A stretch of 36,255 nucleotides of DNA, taken from Haloarculaceae archaeon (lineage in GTDB: Archaea; Halobacteriota; Halobacteria; Halobacteriales; Haloarculaceae). Shown here one piece after another: positions 21,577-29,309 of this stretch. The position numbers and the translations under genes were made by a program. Location of the stretch: assembly GCA_018609945.1 (NCBI GenBank), contig JAHENO010000110.1, forward strand, positions 1 through 36,255, given 5' to 3'. The number at the start of each line of letters is the position of its first letter. The first letter of the stretch is position 1. A model generated the notes under the pieces. That model saw only the letters and a list, made by a program, of their open reading frames with translations, was not told the origin of the DNA and ran no database searches.

Positions 21577-22700
21577 GCGGCTTCGTCTTCTCGGAAAAGC
21601 CCATCCAGATCGTCGAGGGCGACGGTCCGTACCTCTACGACGACGGCGGGACGGAGTACCTGGACATGGGCGCCAGTTACGCCTGCGTCCCGCTGGGGCA
21701 CGGCCACGACGCGGTCCAGTCGGCGGCCGCAGACCAACTCTCGCGGCTGACCTACGTGCAGGCCTCCTATCCGGTGGCCGTCCGGACGGACCTCTACGAA
21801 CGACTCGCCGAGACGGCACCCGGCGACATCGACTACACGTGGCTGTGTAACTCCGGGACCGAAGCGAACGAGGCAGCCCTGAAGTTCGCCCGCGCGGCGA
21901 CGGGCAACTCGAAGCTCGTCGCCACCATGCAGGGCTTTCACGGCCGCACCATGGGGTCGCTCGCGACCACCTGGAAGAACAAGTACAAGAAACCCTACGA
22001 GCCCCTGATCGGTGACGTCGAGTTCGTCCCCTACGACGACCCCGACGCCATGGCAGAGGCGGTCGACGAGGAAACGGCGGGCGTCATCGTCGAACCCATC
22101 CAGGGCGAGGGCGGGATCAACCCGGCAAGCAAGGAATTCCTCCAGACTGCGCGCGTCGAGACCGCGACGAACGGCGCGGCCCTGATCTTCGACGAGGTCC
22201 AGACCGGCATGGGCCGGACCGGGACGCTGTGGGCCTCGGAGTGGGCGGACGTGATCCCCGACATGGTCACGGCCGCCAAGGGACTGGGCAACGGCCTGCC
22301 CGTCGGCGCGACGCTGTGCCGGGAGTGGATCGCCGAGAACTACGGCGACCACGCCTCGACGTTCAGCGGCGGCCCGGTCGTCTCCGCCGCGGCCGAGGCG
22401 ACCGTCTCGACCATCGTCGACGAGGACGTCCCAGCCCACGCCGCCGACGTCGGCGAGTACCTCCGTGGGCGACTGCGCGAGGAACTCGGCGAGGCGGCCC
22501 GGGAGGTCCGCGGCGAGGGACTGATGATCGGTATCGAGATCAAGCGCGGCGCCAACCGCATCCTGAAGGAGCTGGCGCTGAACCACGGGATACTGGCGCT
22601 GCCGGCCGGGCGGACCGTGGTGCGGCTGTTGCCGCCGCTGACGATCGAAAAAGCGCATGCAGATCACGTGGTCGACGCGCTCGCGGAGGTTCTAGGATGA
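21573..22700 (+). CDS. argD: LysW-glutamate-semialdehyde aminotransferase (ArgD/LysJ type)
   Basis: 375 aa from GTG 21573. Class III PLP aminotransferase: NSGTEANEAALKFAR, QGFHGRTMGSL, EPIQGEGGI, FDEVQTGMGRTG and the PLP lysine in AAKGLGNGLP (K236). It transfers an amino group from glutamate to give carrier-bound ornithine. The protein is complete to LAEVLG at TAG 22693-22695 region through TGA; the stop given here is the frame end. Downstream, a 361-base non-coding gap with two repeat elements separates it from argE, the only such break after argW. Confidence 0.93.
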   Translation: MSGFVFSEKPIQIVEGDGPYLYDDGGTEYLDMGASYACVPLGHGHDAVQSAAADQLSRLTYVQASYPVAVRTDLYERLAETAPGDIDYTWLCNSGTEANEAALKFARAATGNSKLVATMQGFHGRTMGSLATTWKNKYKKPYEPLIGDVEFVPYDDPDAMAEAVDEETAGVIVEPIQGEGGINPASKEFLQTARVETATNGAALIFDEVQTGMGRTGTLWASEWADVIPDMVTAAKGLGNGLPVGATLCREWIAENYGDHASTFSGGPVVSAAAEATVSTIVDEDVPAHAADVGEYLRGRLREELGEAAREVRGEGLMIGIEIKRGANRILKELALNHGILALPAGRTVVRLLPPLTIEKAHADHVVDALAEVLG

Positions 22701-22741
22701 GTTGTGCGAGGACTCGTCATTGGAGCGGCTGTGGCGGCTAC

Positions 22742-22873
22742 GGGGCCGAAGAAAGCCCCCGCGCTCTCGGCTCCCGCGACTCGCTGCGCGCTTCGCTCGC
22801 TCACTGTGCTCGCTCGCTCAGTGCTTACTTCGTCGGGGTTCACCGAGAGCGCGGCCCCTTTCAGTCCCACCCG
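22742..22873 (+). repeat. Dispersed palindromic element, copy 2
   Basis: Begins GGGGCCGAAGAAAGCCCCCGCGC and ends CGCGGCCCCTTTCAGTCCCACCC (in pieces). Arms CCGCGCTCTCGG (22759-22770) and CCGAGAGCGCGG (22843-22854) are perfect 12-bp complements. The middle carries short GCTCGCTC repeats. The frame edges GAAAGCCCC and GGCCCCTTTCAGTCCCA are shared with copies 1 and 3, but the arm sequence differs from both. Confidence 0.8.
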
Positions 22874-22898
22874 TGTCGGCTGGCCAGTCAAGCTACGC

Positions 22899-23015
22899 GG
22901 GCGGGACTGAAAGGGGCCGGCCGGTCGATCCCTCCCGGGCGACGTAAGCACGCGACCGGAGGGAGCGCGCGCAGCGAGCCCCGGAGGGTCGAGCGGCCGG
23001 GGGCTTTCTGGCCGG
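22899..23015 (-). repeat. Dispersed palindromic element, copy 3 (inverted)
   Basis: Read on the minus strand it runs GAAAGCCCCCGGCCGCTCGACCC, CGGGGCTCGCTGCG, TTACGTCGCCCGGGAGGG, and ends GGCCCCTTTCAGTCCCGCCC. It is closest to copy 1 and faces copy 2 across about 25 bases, so the right ends form a further inverted repeat (CCCCTTTCAGTCCCACCC ... GGGCGGGACTGAAAGGGG). With copy 2 it fills nearly all of the argD-argE gap; no gene is present there. Confidence 0.8.
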
Positions 23016-23061
23016 ATTCGGTATCCGTGACTCCGAGAGACACAACTCCGGAGGCTAGAAC

Positions 23062-24156
23062 ATGAGCGAGGCGAGCCAGTACGCCGAGCCCCGCGAACTC
23101 CTGATCAAGCTCGTCGGCATTCCCTCGGTCACCGGGGAGGAACGGGCCTGTGCCGAGCAACTGGTCACGTTCTTCGAGGCCCACGACCGGGAGGCCCGGA
23201 TCGACGAGATGGGCAACGTCCGCGCGCCGGCCGACGACGGCGTGTTGCTGACCTCCCACATCGACACCGTTCCGGGGGACATCCCGGTACGGGTCGAATC
23301 CTGGTCGGCCGAGGAGGTCGGCTGGGGCGGCAGCGACGAGCCCGACGCCGGGACGCTGGAGGTTCTGCGGGGGCGGGGCAGCGTCGACGCCAAGGGCTGT
23401 CTGGCGTCGATGGCCGTCGTCGCCGTCCGGACGGGCGCGAGTTTCCTGGGCGTCGTCGGCGAGGAAGTCGACTCCCGGGGGAGCCGCCACGTCATCGAGA
23501 CCCGCGAGAGCGAGCCCGACGCGGTCATCAACGGCGAGCCCTCGGGCTGGGACGGCATCACGCTGGGCTACCGTGGCCTCCTCGCGGGCCGCTATGTCGC
23601 CACGAGCGAGTCGGGCCACTCCTCGCGCCCGGAGAACAACGCCATCCAGGACGCCATCGCGTGGTGGTCGGCCATCGAGTCGGAGTTCGCGACCGACGAG
23701 TGGCAGCCCGTCTTCGAGCGGGTCACGCCCAAACCCACCGACATCCGGGGCGGCCTCACCGAGGACGGCCTCTCCGTGGAGGCGACCATGGACGTCCAGT
23801 TGCGCATCCCGCCGTCGATGTCGACCGAGGAGGTCGTCGAGATCGCCGACGGCCACCTCGACGTCGCGGACCGGGTCACCTGGTACGACCGCGTCGAACC
23901 GGTGATGCAGAGTCCCCGGACGCCGGTCGCGCGGGCCTTCCGCGCCGCGATCCGCGAGGCGGGCGGCGATCCCCGGCTACTCCGGAAGACCGGCACCGCC
24001 GACATGAACGTCTTCGCGAACGCCTGGGACTGCCCGATGGTCACCTACGGCCCCGGCGACTCGGACCTGGACCACGCGCCCGACGAACACCTGCCGCTCG
24101 CCGAATACGATAAGTCGGTGGCGGTCCTCGAAGCGGCCACCGAGCGCCTGCTATGA
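23062..24156 (+). CDS. argE: LysW-ornithine hydrolase (M20 peptidase, ArgE/LysK type)
   Basis: 364 aa. Metal-site motifs of the M20 family: SHIDTVPG (H66, D68), GRGSVDAKG (D109), GEEVDSRG (E134, E135), NGEPSGWDG and the C-terminal HAPDEHLPL. It cleaves ornithine from the carrier's C-terminal Glu, regenerating ArgW. Compared with shorter relatives it has an insertion of roughly 20 residues (WSAEEVGWGGSDEPDAGTLE) between DIPVRV and LRGRGSVDAKG. A GGAGG run lies upstream of ATG 23062. It overlaps argF by ATGA. Assignment as LysK rather than succinyl-diaminopimelate or acetylornithine deacetylase comes from the cluster. Confidence 0.92.
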   Translation: MSEASQYAEPRELLIKLVGIPSVTGEERACAEQLVTFFEAHDREARIDEMGNVRAPADDGVLLTSHIDTVPGDIPVRVESWSAEEVGWGGSDEPDAGTLEVLRGRGSVDAKGCLASMAVVAVRTGASFLGVVGEEVDSRGSRHVIETRESEPDAVINGEPSGWDGITLGYRGLLAGRYVATSESGHSSRPENNAIQDAIAWWSAIESEFATDEWQPVFERVTPKPTDIRGGLTEDGLSVEATMDVQLRIPPSMSTEEVVEIADGHLDVADRVTWYDRVEPVMQSPRTPVARAFRAAIREAGGDPRLLRKTGTADMNVFANAWDCPMVTYGPGDSDLDHAPDEHLPLAEYDKSVAVLEAATERLL

Positions 24157-25055
24157 CCCGCAACTTCGTCGACGTCGACGACCTCACAGCCGACGAACTG
24201 CACGCCGTCCTCGACCGCGCGGCGACGATGAAGGCCGCCCACCAGGCCGGCGAGGGTGGCAAGCCGCTGCCCGACCGGACGCTGGGAATGGTCTTCGAGA
24301 AACCCTCGACGCGGACGCGCGTCTCCTTCGAGACGGGCATGACGCAGCTCGGGGGCCACGCCATCTTCCTGGGCCCCGACGACATCCATCTGGGCCACGG
24401 CGAACCCATCCGCGACACCGCTCGTGCAGTCTCCCGGTACGTCGATTTCATCATGGCGCGAGTGTTCGACCACGCCGACGTCGTCGAACTCGCGCAGTTT
24501 TCCTCAGTGCCGGTCATCAACGGCCTGACCGACGACGCCCACCCCTGTCAGACGCTCGCGGACCTGCTGACCATCCGGGAACGCTTCGGCTTCGACGCCA
24601 GCGTCGCCTGGGTCGGCGACGGCAACAACGTCTGCCAGTCGTTCGTCCTCGGGGCCGCGATGGTCGGGCTGGACCTGACCGTCGCCACGCCCGAGGGGTA
24701 CGGCGTCGACGAGGGCGTGCTCAAACGCGCCGAGGGGCTGGGCAGCCGGCCCGAACTCGCGACCGACCCCGCCGAGGCCATCGCGGGCGCCGACGTCGTC
24801 TACACCGACGTCTGGGTCAGCATGGGCCAGGAGGACGAGCGCGAGCAGAAACTCCAGGACTTCGAGGGGTTCCAGCTCACGACCGACCGCGTCGGCGACC
24901 GGACGGTGATGCACTGCCTGCCCGCCCACCGCGGCGAGGAGATCACCGACGACGTGCTGGAAAGCAACAACGCCGTCGTCTGGGACCAGGCGGAAAACCG
25001 GATGCACGCACAGAAGGGCCTGCTCGTCTGGCTCCACGAGAACGACAGCGAATAG
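24153..25055 (+). CDS. argF: Ornithine carbamoyltransferase
   Basis: 300 aa. Carbamoyl-phosphate loop STRTR (52-56), HPCQ (130-133) and the ornithine-side HCLPAHRGEE (H254-C255-L256-P257) are all intact, as are FLGPDDIHLGHGE and WVGDGNNVCQS. It makes citrulline from ornithine and carbamoyl phosphate. As last gene of the cluster it is coupled to argE by ATGA. carA/carB are not in the window. About 156 bases separate it from the convergent halocyanin gene; no strong terminator hairpin is seen there. Confidence 0.96.
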   Translation: MTRNFVDVDDLTADELHAVLDRAATMKAAHQAGEGGKPLPDRTLGMVFEKPSTRTRVSFETGMTQLGGHAIFLGPDDIHLGHGEPIRDTARAVSRYVDFIMARVFDHADVVELAQFSSVPVINGLTDDAHPCQTLADLLTIRERFGFDASVAWVGDGNNVCQSFVLGAAMVGLDLTVATPEGYGVDEGVLKRAEGLGSRPELATDPAEAIAGADVVYTDVWVSMGQEDEREQKLQDFEGFQLTTDRVGDRTVMHCLPAHRGEEITDDVLESNNAVVWDQAENRMHAQKGLLVWLHENDSE

Positions 25056-25211
25056 GCCAGCGTCCGGCGGAATCGCCGTGCCGCACACTTGTTTTAACCC
25101 GTTCGAGCGTGAAATCTCCAGTCGAAACGGAGGGGTTCGTGACCGGTTACCAAACGGGGAGGACAGCGGACCGAACGGGGCGCACTACCGGGTCAAAACA
25201 CCCGACAGCGG

Positions 25212-27230
25212 TCAGTTCTTCGGCTCGTCGGACTGGCCGGGGACGCCGCGGCCCTGGTAGAAGGCCCCGCCCCAGTTGCTGACCCAGATGTCCTGGTTGG
25301 CCAGATACAGTGCCGGGCCCGTCCGGAAGGTGTCGTCGGTGACCGACCACTCGCCGGCGCCGGTGTCGTACTCGATTTCGGCGTTGTAGACCGCGGCCTG
25401 GCCGAACTCGCCGCCGGCCATCGGCGGCAGGGGTGGCTCGTTCTCGCGGTCGTTGACCGACGGGGGCCGCTGTGCGCGCTGGAGGCGGCCGGTGTTGAAC
25501 GTCTCGTCGAAAAAACGGACGAACACGTCCCGCAGATCCGACCGACCGAGCACTGCCTCGGCGGCGTTGAGCCCGCCCGTGATGTCGCCAGCGTCGCGGG
25601 CCGTGATCGTGTAGACGTCGGCGTCGGTGCCCGACGCGAAGGTCCCGGCCTCGGCGTCCCACAGTTCGTCGGCCATGTATCCGACCACGTTCTCGGCCAG
25701 GTCCGACCGGTCGACGCCGTCGAGTTCGGAGGCCCACAGCAGCCCCTGGGCGACGATGCCCTGGGTGGCGGCCTGGTTGGCGGCGCCGTCGCCGACCCGG
25801 CCGTTGCCGTCGGTGGCCTCCGCGACGGCGTCTGCCAGCCCGTTGGCGTAGTCGGCGGCCATCCCGGCCAGCTCGTCGCTGCCGGCCTGGGGGCCGTAGT
25901 AGCCGACGGCACCGAGCATCTCGCCGAGGTCCCGGGTCGAGCCGGCCCCGACGATGTCGCCCGGCGCGAAGGCGTTCATCGTCGTCTTGGCCATCCCGTC
26001 GGTCAGCGTCTGGACGTTTTCGGGCGGGATGAGCGGCTCGGGGTTCTCGTAGCCGAACCACCCACCCTGGGAGAGACTCCGCAGATCAGCGAGGAACCAC
26101 AGCATCGCGCTGTGATCCAGCGGTCGTGGCGTCTCCTCGACGATGCCCTCGCCGGGCCGGAACGCCGGCGCCAGCAGCAGGTTCTCCTCGTTCAGCCGGA
26201 GGTTCCCCTCGACTAACGCGAAGGCGGTGCCGACCTGTGCGAGCGTCGACAGTACCATCGACCGGAACTCCGCGGCCAGCGAGTCGGGGAGGATGTCGAA
26301 GTGGTTCTCGAAGTTCTTCGCCCAGGTCACGCCCTTGAGGTGGGTCCAGGCCAGGGACTGCGGGCTGACCGTCATCGAGGACGCCGAGCGGTCCCACTGC
26401 AGGGTCGACGCGTCCGGCCGGCCGTCCTCGCCCTCCAGCACCGGCTGTTCGGTAAAGGAGGGGTCGCCCTCGGTGAACGGCGCCATGTTGAGATTCGGGT
26501 TCTTGATCGGCGGGCCCGGCTGGTCGGCCGCCGCGAGCATCTCCGGGAACCGCTGCTGGAAGGTCTCCTGCTGGTCCTCGGTGGCGGGGAAGAGGATCCC
26601 GTTGCCGCTCATCGCGATGTTGGTACTCATGTTGTACAGCGAGTACCAGTAGGCGTCGAACGTGGCGGCCTGCCAGCCGTACGCCTGGGACGCGCCGTCG
26701 CCACCAGCGTCGGGGTCGCCAGCGACGACGGCACCCTTCATGCCGAGGCTCCGGTGCGGGGTGCAGAAGTACATGTACATCCCCGCCTCGTCGAAGGTGT
26801 GCTCGAAAGTGGTACTGGCGTCCTCGACGGGGTCACCGCTCGAAAACGACTCCTCGCGTTCGACGACGTTGTGGGTCCCACCGTTGCCGGTCCACTCCCA
26901 GACGACCGTCGTTCCGGGGTTGACGTGGACTGCGGGCGGGTCGAATGCGAAGGCGCCGCCGTTGCCCTCGGCACCGACCGCGACGGTGACCTCGCTCTGT
27001 CCGCGCGCGTCGACCGTCCCCTCGAAGTTGTCCGTGTCCGAAAACCAGTCGCCGTAGTCGAACTCGGACGGAACCGGCGTCGGAGTCGGTGTGTCGGTCG
27101 GTGTCGGCGTGGCGGTGTCGGGCGGCGTGGCCGCTTCCCCGTCGTCGGGATTGCCGAACACACAGCCTGCGAGCGATCCGACTGCTGCGAGACCACCGAG
27201 TTGGAGGAATCGACGTCTGTTCTCTTGCAT
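25212..27230 (-). CDS. Tat lipoprotein: halocyanin domain fused to a large uncharacterised domain
   Basis: 672 aa. Twin-arginine motif RRRFLQ (5-10) and lipobox LAGC (C23) mark a Tat-exported lipoprotein. A Thr/Pro linker (33-54) precedes a blue-copper domain (about 57-172) with ligands H120 (GTHNVVE), C156, H159 and M164 (FCTPHRSLGMKG). From about 180 to 672 there is a second, mainly helical domain (PLDHSAMLWFLADLRSLSQGG, AATQGIVAQGLLWASELDG, ITGGLNAAEAVLGR, YNAEIEYDTGAGEWSV) that I cannot assign; the repeated helices with Gly turns recall alpha/alpha-toroid folds. Known: halocyanins carry electrons at the membrane. Inferred: the copper site delivers electrons to, or is used by, the large domain outside the cell. 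Confidence 0.82.
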   Translation of the reverse strand: MQENRRRFLQLGGLAAVGSLAGCVFGNPDDGEAATPPDTATPTPTDTPTPTPVPSEFDYGDWFSDTDNFEGTVDARGQSEVTVAVGAEGNGGAFAFDPPAVHVNPGTTVVWEWTGNGGTHNVVEREESFSSGDPVEDASTTFEHTFDEAGMYMYFCTPHRSLGMKGAVVAGDPDAGGDGASQAYGWQAATFDAYWYSLYNMSTNIAMSGNGILFPATEDQQETFQQRFPEMLAAADQPGPPIKNPNLNMAPFTEGDPSFTEQPVLEGEDGRPDASTLQWDRSASSMTVSPQSLAWTHLKGVTWAKNFENHFDILPDSLAAEFRSMVLSTLAQVGTAFALVEGNLRLNEENLLLAPAFRPGEGIVEETPRPLDHSAMLWFLADLRSLSQGGWFGYENPEPLIPPENVQTLTDGMAKTTMNAFAPGDIVGAGSTRDLGEMLGAVGYYGPQAGSDELAGMAADYANGLADAVAEATDGNGRVGDGAANQAATQGIVAQGLLWASELDGVDRSDLAENVVGYMADELWDAEAGTFASGTDADVYTITARDAGDITGGLNAAEAVLGRSDLRDVFVRFFDETFNTGRLQRAQRPPSVNDRENEPPLPPMAGGEFGQAAVYNAEIEYDTGAGEWSVTDDTFRTGPALYLANQDIWVSNWGGAFYQGRGVPGQSDEPKN

Positions 27231-27328
27231 GACAGGACGGCCTACTCCGGGGGTGGGAAAAGTCCTATCTCGTGCGCGCGTCCGGGGCGCACGCGTCCAG
27301 CAGGATTAATATCACCGAATGCGAGGGG

Positions 27329-27335
27329 ATATAAA
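27329..27335 (+). promoter_or_regulatory. Probable TATA box for the 78-aa protein
   Basis: ATATAAA in GGGGATATAAACCC. It lies about 94 nt before the ATG at 27426, which implies a leader of some 65 nt with a GGAGG run at 27401-27405. Confidence 0.45.
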
Positions 27336-27425
27336 CCCGCTCCGCGTGTTCGTCCGTGTGCCACGTGCGGACGAACGAAGACCGAAGCGAACACTGATTA
27401 CGGAGGCCACGGTATCCGGACACGA

Positions 27426-27662
27426 ATGACCGAACCGCTCGTCATCCAGGCCGGCGAGATGGGGGCCGAGGAGTTGCTGGAGACGCTCGAAGGGGGGAAC
27501 CGGGTCGTCGTCAAGACGGAGTTTCTGGGCTCCGAACACGAGGTCACGCTGCGCCACGACGGCGACACCTACTACTGTGACACGCCGACCCGCCTGCACA
27601 AACACGACTCCGCCGAGGAGATGCGGGAGTGCCTCCGGAATCAGGGATACAGCGAACGGTGA
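27426..27662 (+). CDS. Conserved small haloarchaeal protein, function unknown
   Basis: 78 aa from ATG 27426: an N-terminal helix (AGEMGAEELLETLEGGNRV) leads into three strands (VVVKTEFLGSEHEVTLRHDGDTYYCDTP) and a C-terminal helix with TRLHKHDSAEEMRECLRNQGY. I recognise it as a widespread haloarchaeal small protein but know no function. The TRLHKH and C-x-T-P-T segments could bind metal or nucleic acid; that is speculation. Its stop is in the left arm of the hairpin at 27661-27681. Confidence 0.75.
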   Translation: MTEPLVIQAGEMGAEELLETLEGGNRVVVKTEFLGSEHEVTLRHDGDTYYCDTPTRLHKHDSAEEMRECLRNQGYSER

Positions 27663-27681
27663 CCCGCGAGTAACGCGGGTC
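27661..27681 (+). terminator. Perfect 8-bp hairpin, terminator and/or operator
   Basis: GACCCGCG (27661-27668) - AGTAA - CGCGGGTC (27674-27681), followed at once by TTTATT. It overlaps the stop of the 78-aa gene and immediately abuts the TATA box of the regulator gene, so it may both end the first transcript and serve as a binding site for the regulator. Confidence 0.55.
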
Positions 27682-27687
27682 TTTATT
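27682..27687 (+). promoter_or_regulatory. TATA box of the TrmB/MarR-type regulator gene
   Basis: TTTATT centred 27-28 nt before the ATG at 27712, the leaderless distance. It abuts the inverted repeat at 27661-27681. Confidence 0.55.
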
Positions 27688-27711
27688 CGAGCGGCGCCAC
27701 AACGGGACGAC

Positions 27712-28119
27712 ATGACGAGAGCCGATCCCTCCCCCGACCCGTCGCCGGAGCGGTTTCGCGAGCTCATGCTCGACGAGGAGCCGGAGTTCGCGGACGTGCT
27801 GACCTGTGTGTTCGGCATCCAGCGCCACGAGGCCCGAACGTACCAGGTGCTGCTCGACAACCCCGGCAGTACCGTCGAGGAGTTGGCCGACGAACTGGAT
27901 CGCGACCGGAGCAACGTCAACCGATCGCTGTCGACGCTGCGGGAGAAGGGACTGGCCGAGCGCCAGCGCCGCCTGCTCGACGGCGGCGGCCACGTCTACC
28001 AGTACGCCGCGACGCCCCTCTCGGAGGCCCGCGAGTTGATGCACGAGACGCTGGACGCGTGGGCCGAGTACGTCCACGAGCGCATCGACGAGTTCGGCGA
28101 GGACGACGCGACGCTGTAG
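27712..28119 (+). CDS. TrmB/MarR-type winged-helix transcriptional regulator
   Basis: 135 aa from ATG 27712. Residues about 36-105 form a winged helix: HEARTYQVLLDNPGSTVEELA, recognition helix DRDRSNVNRSLSTLREKGL, and a wing with GGGHVYQYAATPL. A C-terminal helix (EARELMHETLDAWAEYVHERID) suits dimerisation. No sugar- or ligand-binding domain follows, so it is the short form common in haloarchaea. It is two bases from the CapA-like gene and likely co-transcribed with it. Autoregulation through the adjoining inverted repeat is inferred from placement. Confidence 0.85.
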   Translation: MTRADPSPDPSPERFRELMLDEEPEFADVLTCVFGIQRHEARTYQVLLDNPGSTVEELADELDRDRSNVNRSLSTLREKGLAERQRRLLDGGGHVYQYAATPLSEARELMHETLDAWAEYVHERIDEFGEDDATL

Positions 28120-28121
28120 CG

Positions 28122-29108
28122 ATGCGACTCGGTCTGACCGGCGACGTAATGCTCGGTCGGAAGGTCGACGAGTACCAGCAATCCCGCCGGCCCGAGCGCG
28201 TGTGGGGGTCGGTCCGGGACCGTCTGCGTGCGCTCGACGGACTGTTCGTCAACCTGGAGTGTGTGCTCTCGACGCGCGGCCAGCAGTGGACGCGGACGAA
28301 CCGCCCGTTTCACTTCCGGGCCGACCCGGACTGGGCCGTGCCCGCACTGACCGACGCCGGCGTCGATTTCGCGTCACTGGCCAACAACCACACCCTCGAT
28401 TTCGAGGAGGTCGCGCTCCGGGACACGCTCGACGCCTTGGACGGCGCGGACATCGCCCACGCCGGTGCCGGCGAAAGCGCCGACGGGGCGTGCGGGCCGG
28501 CGGTCGTGACCATCGACGGCGTGTCGGTCGCGGTCGTGGCGTTCACCGACAACACGCCCGAGTACGCCGCCGGTCCGGACAGCTCCGGCGTCGCGCACCT
28601 CGAGATGGACATGAGCGACTCGGACCGTGCGGTCGTGACGCGGGCGCTCGACCGGGCCCGCGAACGCGACCCGGACCTGCTGGCGGCGTCGCTGCACTGG
28701 GGGCCCAACATGGTCGCCATTCCGGACGAACGGTACCGGCGGTTCGGCCGGTGGCTCATCGAGGAGGGCGTCGACCTAGTCCACGGCCACAGCGCCCACG
28801 TCTTCCAGGGGATCGAACGCCACGACGGCGGGCTCATCCTCTACGACTGTGGCGACTTCGTCGACGACTACGCCGTCGACCGCGAGTTGCGCAACGACCG
28901 GAGTTTTCTGTTCGAACTCGGGGTGACCGACGCGGGGGACGTGGCCTCGGTCACGCTCCATCCGGTCGAGATCGACCGGTGTGCCGTCCACGAGGCCGAC
29001 GGATCGGTGGCGGCGTGGTGCCGGGAGACGATGCGCGAGCGCTCCGAACCGTTCGGGACTGCCGACGAGTACGAACGGGCGGGAGAGGCGCTCCGCCTGG
29101 CGCTGTGA
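28122..29108 (+). CDS. CapA/PgsA-family metallophosphoesterase-like protein
   Basis: 328 aa from ATG 28122. Family blocks: GDVMLGRKVD near the N-terminus, FVNLECVLS, SLANNHTLDF, VVAFTDNTPEY, SLHWGPNM and VHGHSAHVFQGIE, then LYDCGDFVDDY. Known: the family contains PgsA/CapA of poly-gamma-glutamate capsule synthesis and has a metallophosphatase-like fold. Odd: there is no signal peptide or membrane anchor and no capB/capC (pgsB/pgsC) nearby, so it is probably cytoplasmic with another substrate. It follows the regulator gene by two bases. Confidence 0.82.
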   Translation: MRLGLTGDVMLGRKVDEYQQSRRPERVWGSVRDRLRALDGLFVNLECVLSTRGQQWTRTNRPFHFRADPDWAVPALTDAGVDFASLANNHTLDFEEVALRDTLDALDGADIAHAGAGESADGACGPAVVTIDGVSVAVVAFTDNTPEYAAGPDSSGVAHLEMDMSDSDRAVVTRALDRARERDPDLLAASLHWGPNMVAIPDERYRRFGRWLIEEGVDLVHGHSAHVFQGIERHDGGLILYDCGDFVDDYAVDRELRNDRSFLFELGVTDAGDVASVTLHPVEIDRCAVHEADGSVAAWCRETMRERSEPFGTADEYERAGEALRLAL

Positions 29109-29149
29109 CTCGGCGCGAGGCTGTGAGGCGAACAGGCGGGACAACCATC

Positions 29150-29190
29150 CCGCGAAGCGGCGTCCCGCACTCCCGCTGCCCGCTTCGCGG
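29150..29190 (+). terminator. 11-bp stem-loop after the CapA-like gene
   Basis: CCGCGAAGCGG (29150-29160) and CCGCTTCGCGG (29180-29190) are perfect complements around 19 bases. It sits 41 bases beyond the stop at 29108; no U-run follows. Probable 3' structure of the regulator-capA transcript. Confidence 0.5.
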
Positions 29191-29231
29191 CCGTTCGTCA
29201 GCGCACGCGGGAGGGTGGCCCCGGTATCCGG

Positions 29232-29237
29232 TATAAA
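29232..29237 (+). promoter_or_regulatory. Probable TATA box of thrC
   Basis: TATAAA in CCGGTATAAACCC, about 75 nt before the thrC ATG. Predicted leader about 48 nt. Confidence 0.55.
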
Positions 29238-29309
29238 CCCTCGCGGCAGGGCGGCCGGCGGGGAGCGACGACCGACCCACTTTTGCCCGACGGGTACGTT
29301 CGCCCGGTA

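Noticed and set aside
22664-23065. Frames of 80-95 codons inside the argD-argE gap on both strands
   Set aside because: They are generated by the palindromic elements and show low-complexity repeat translations.
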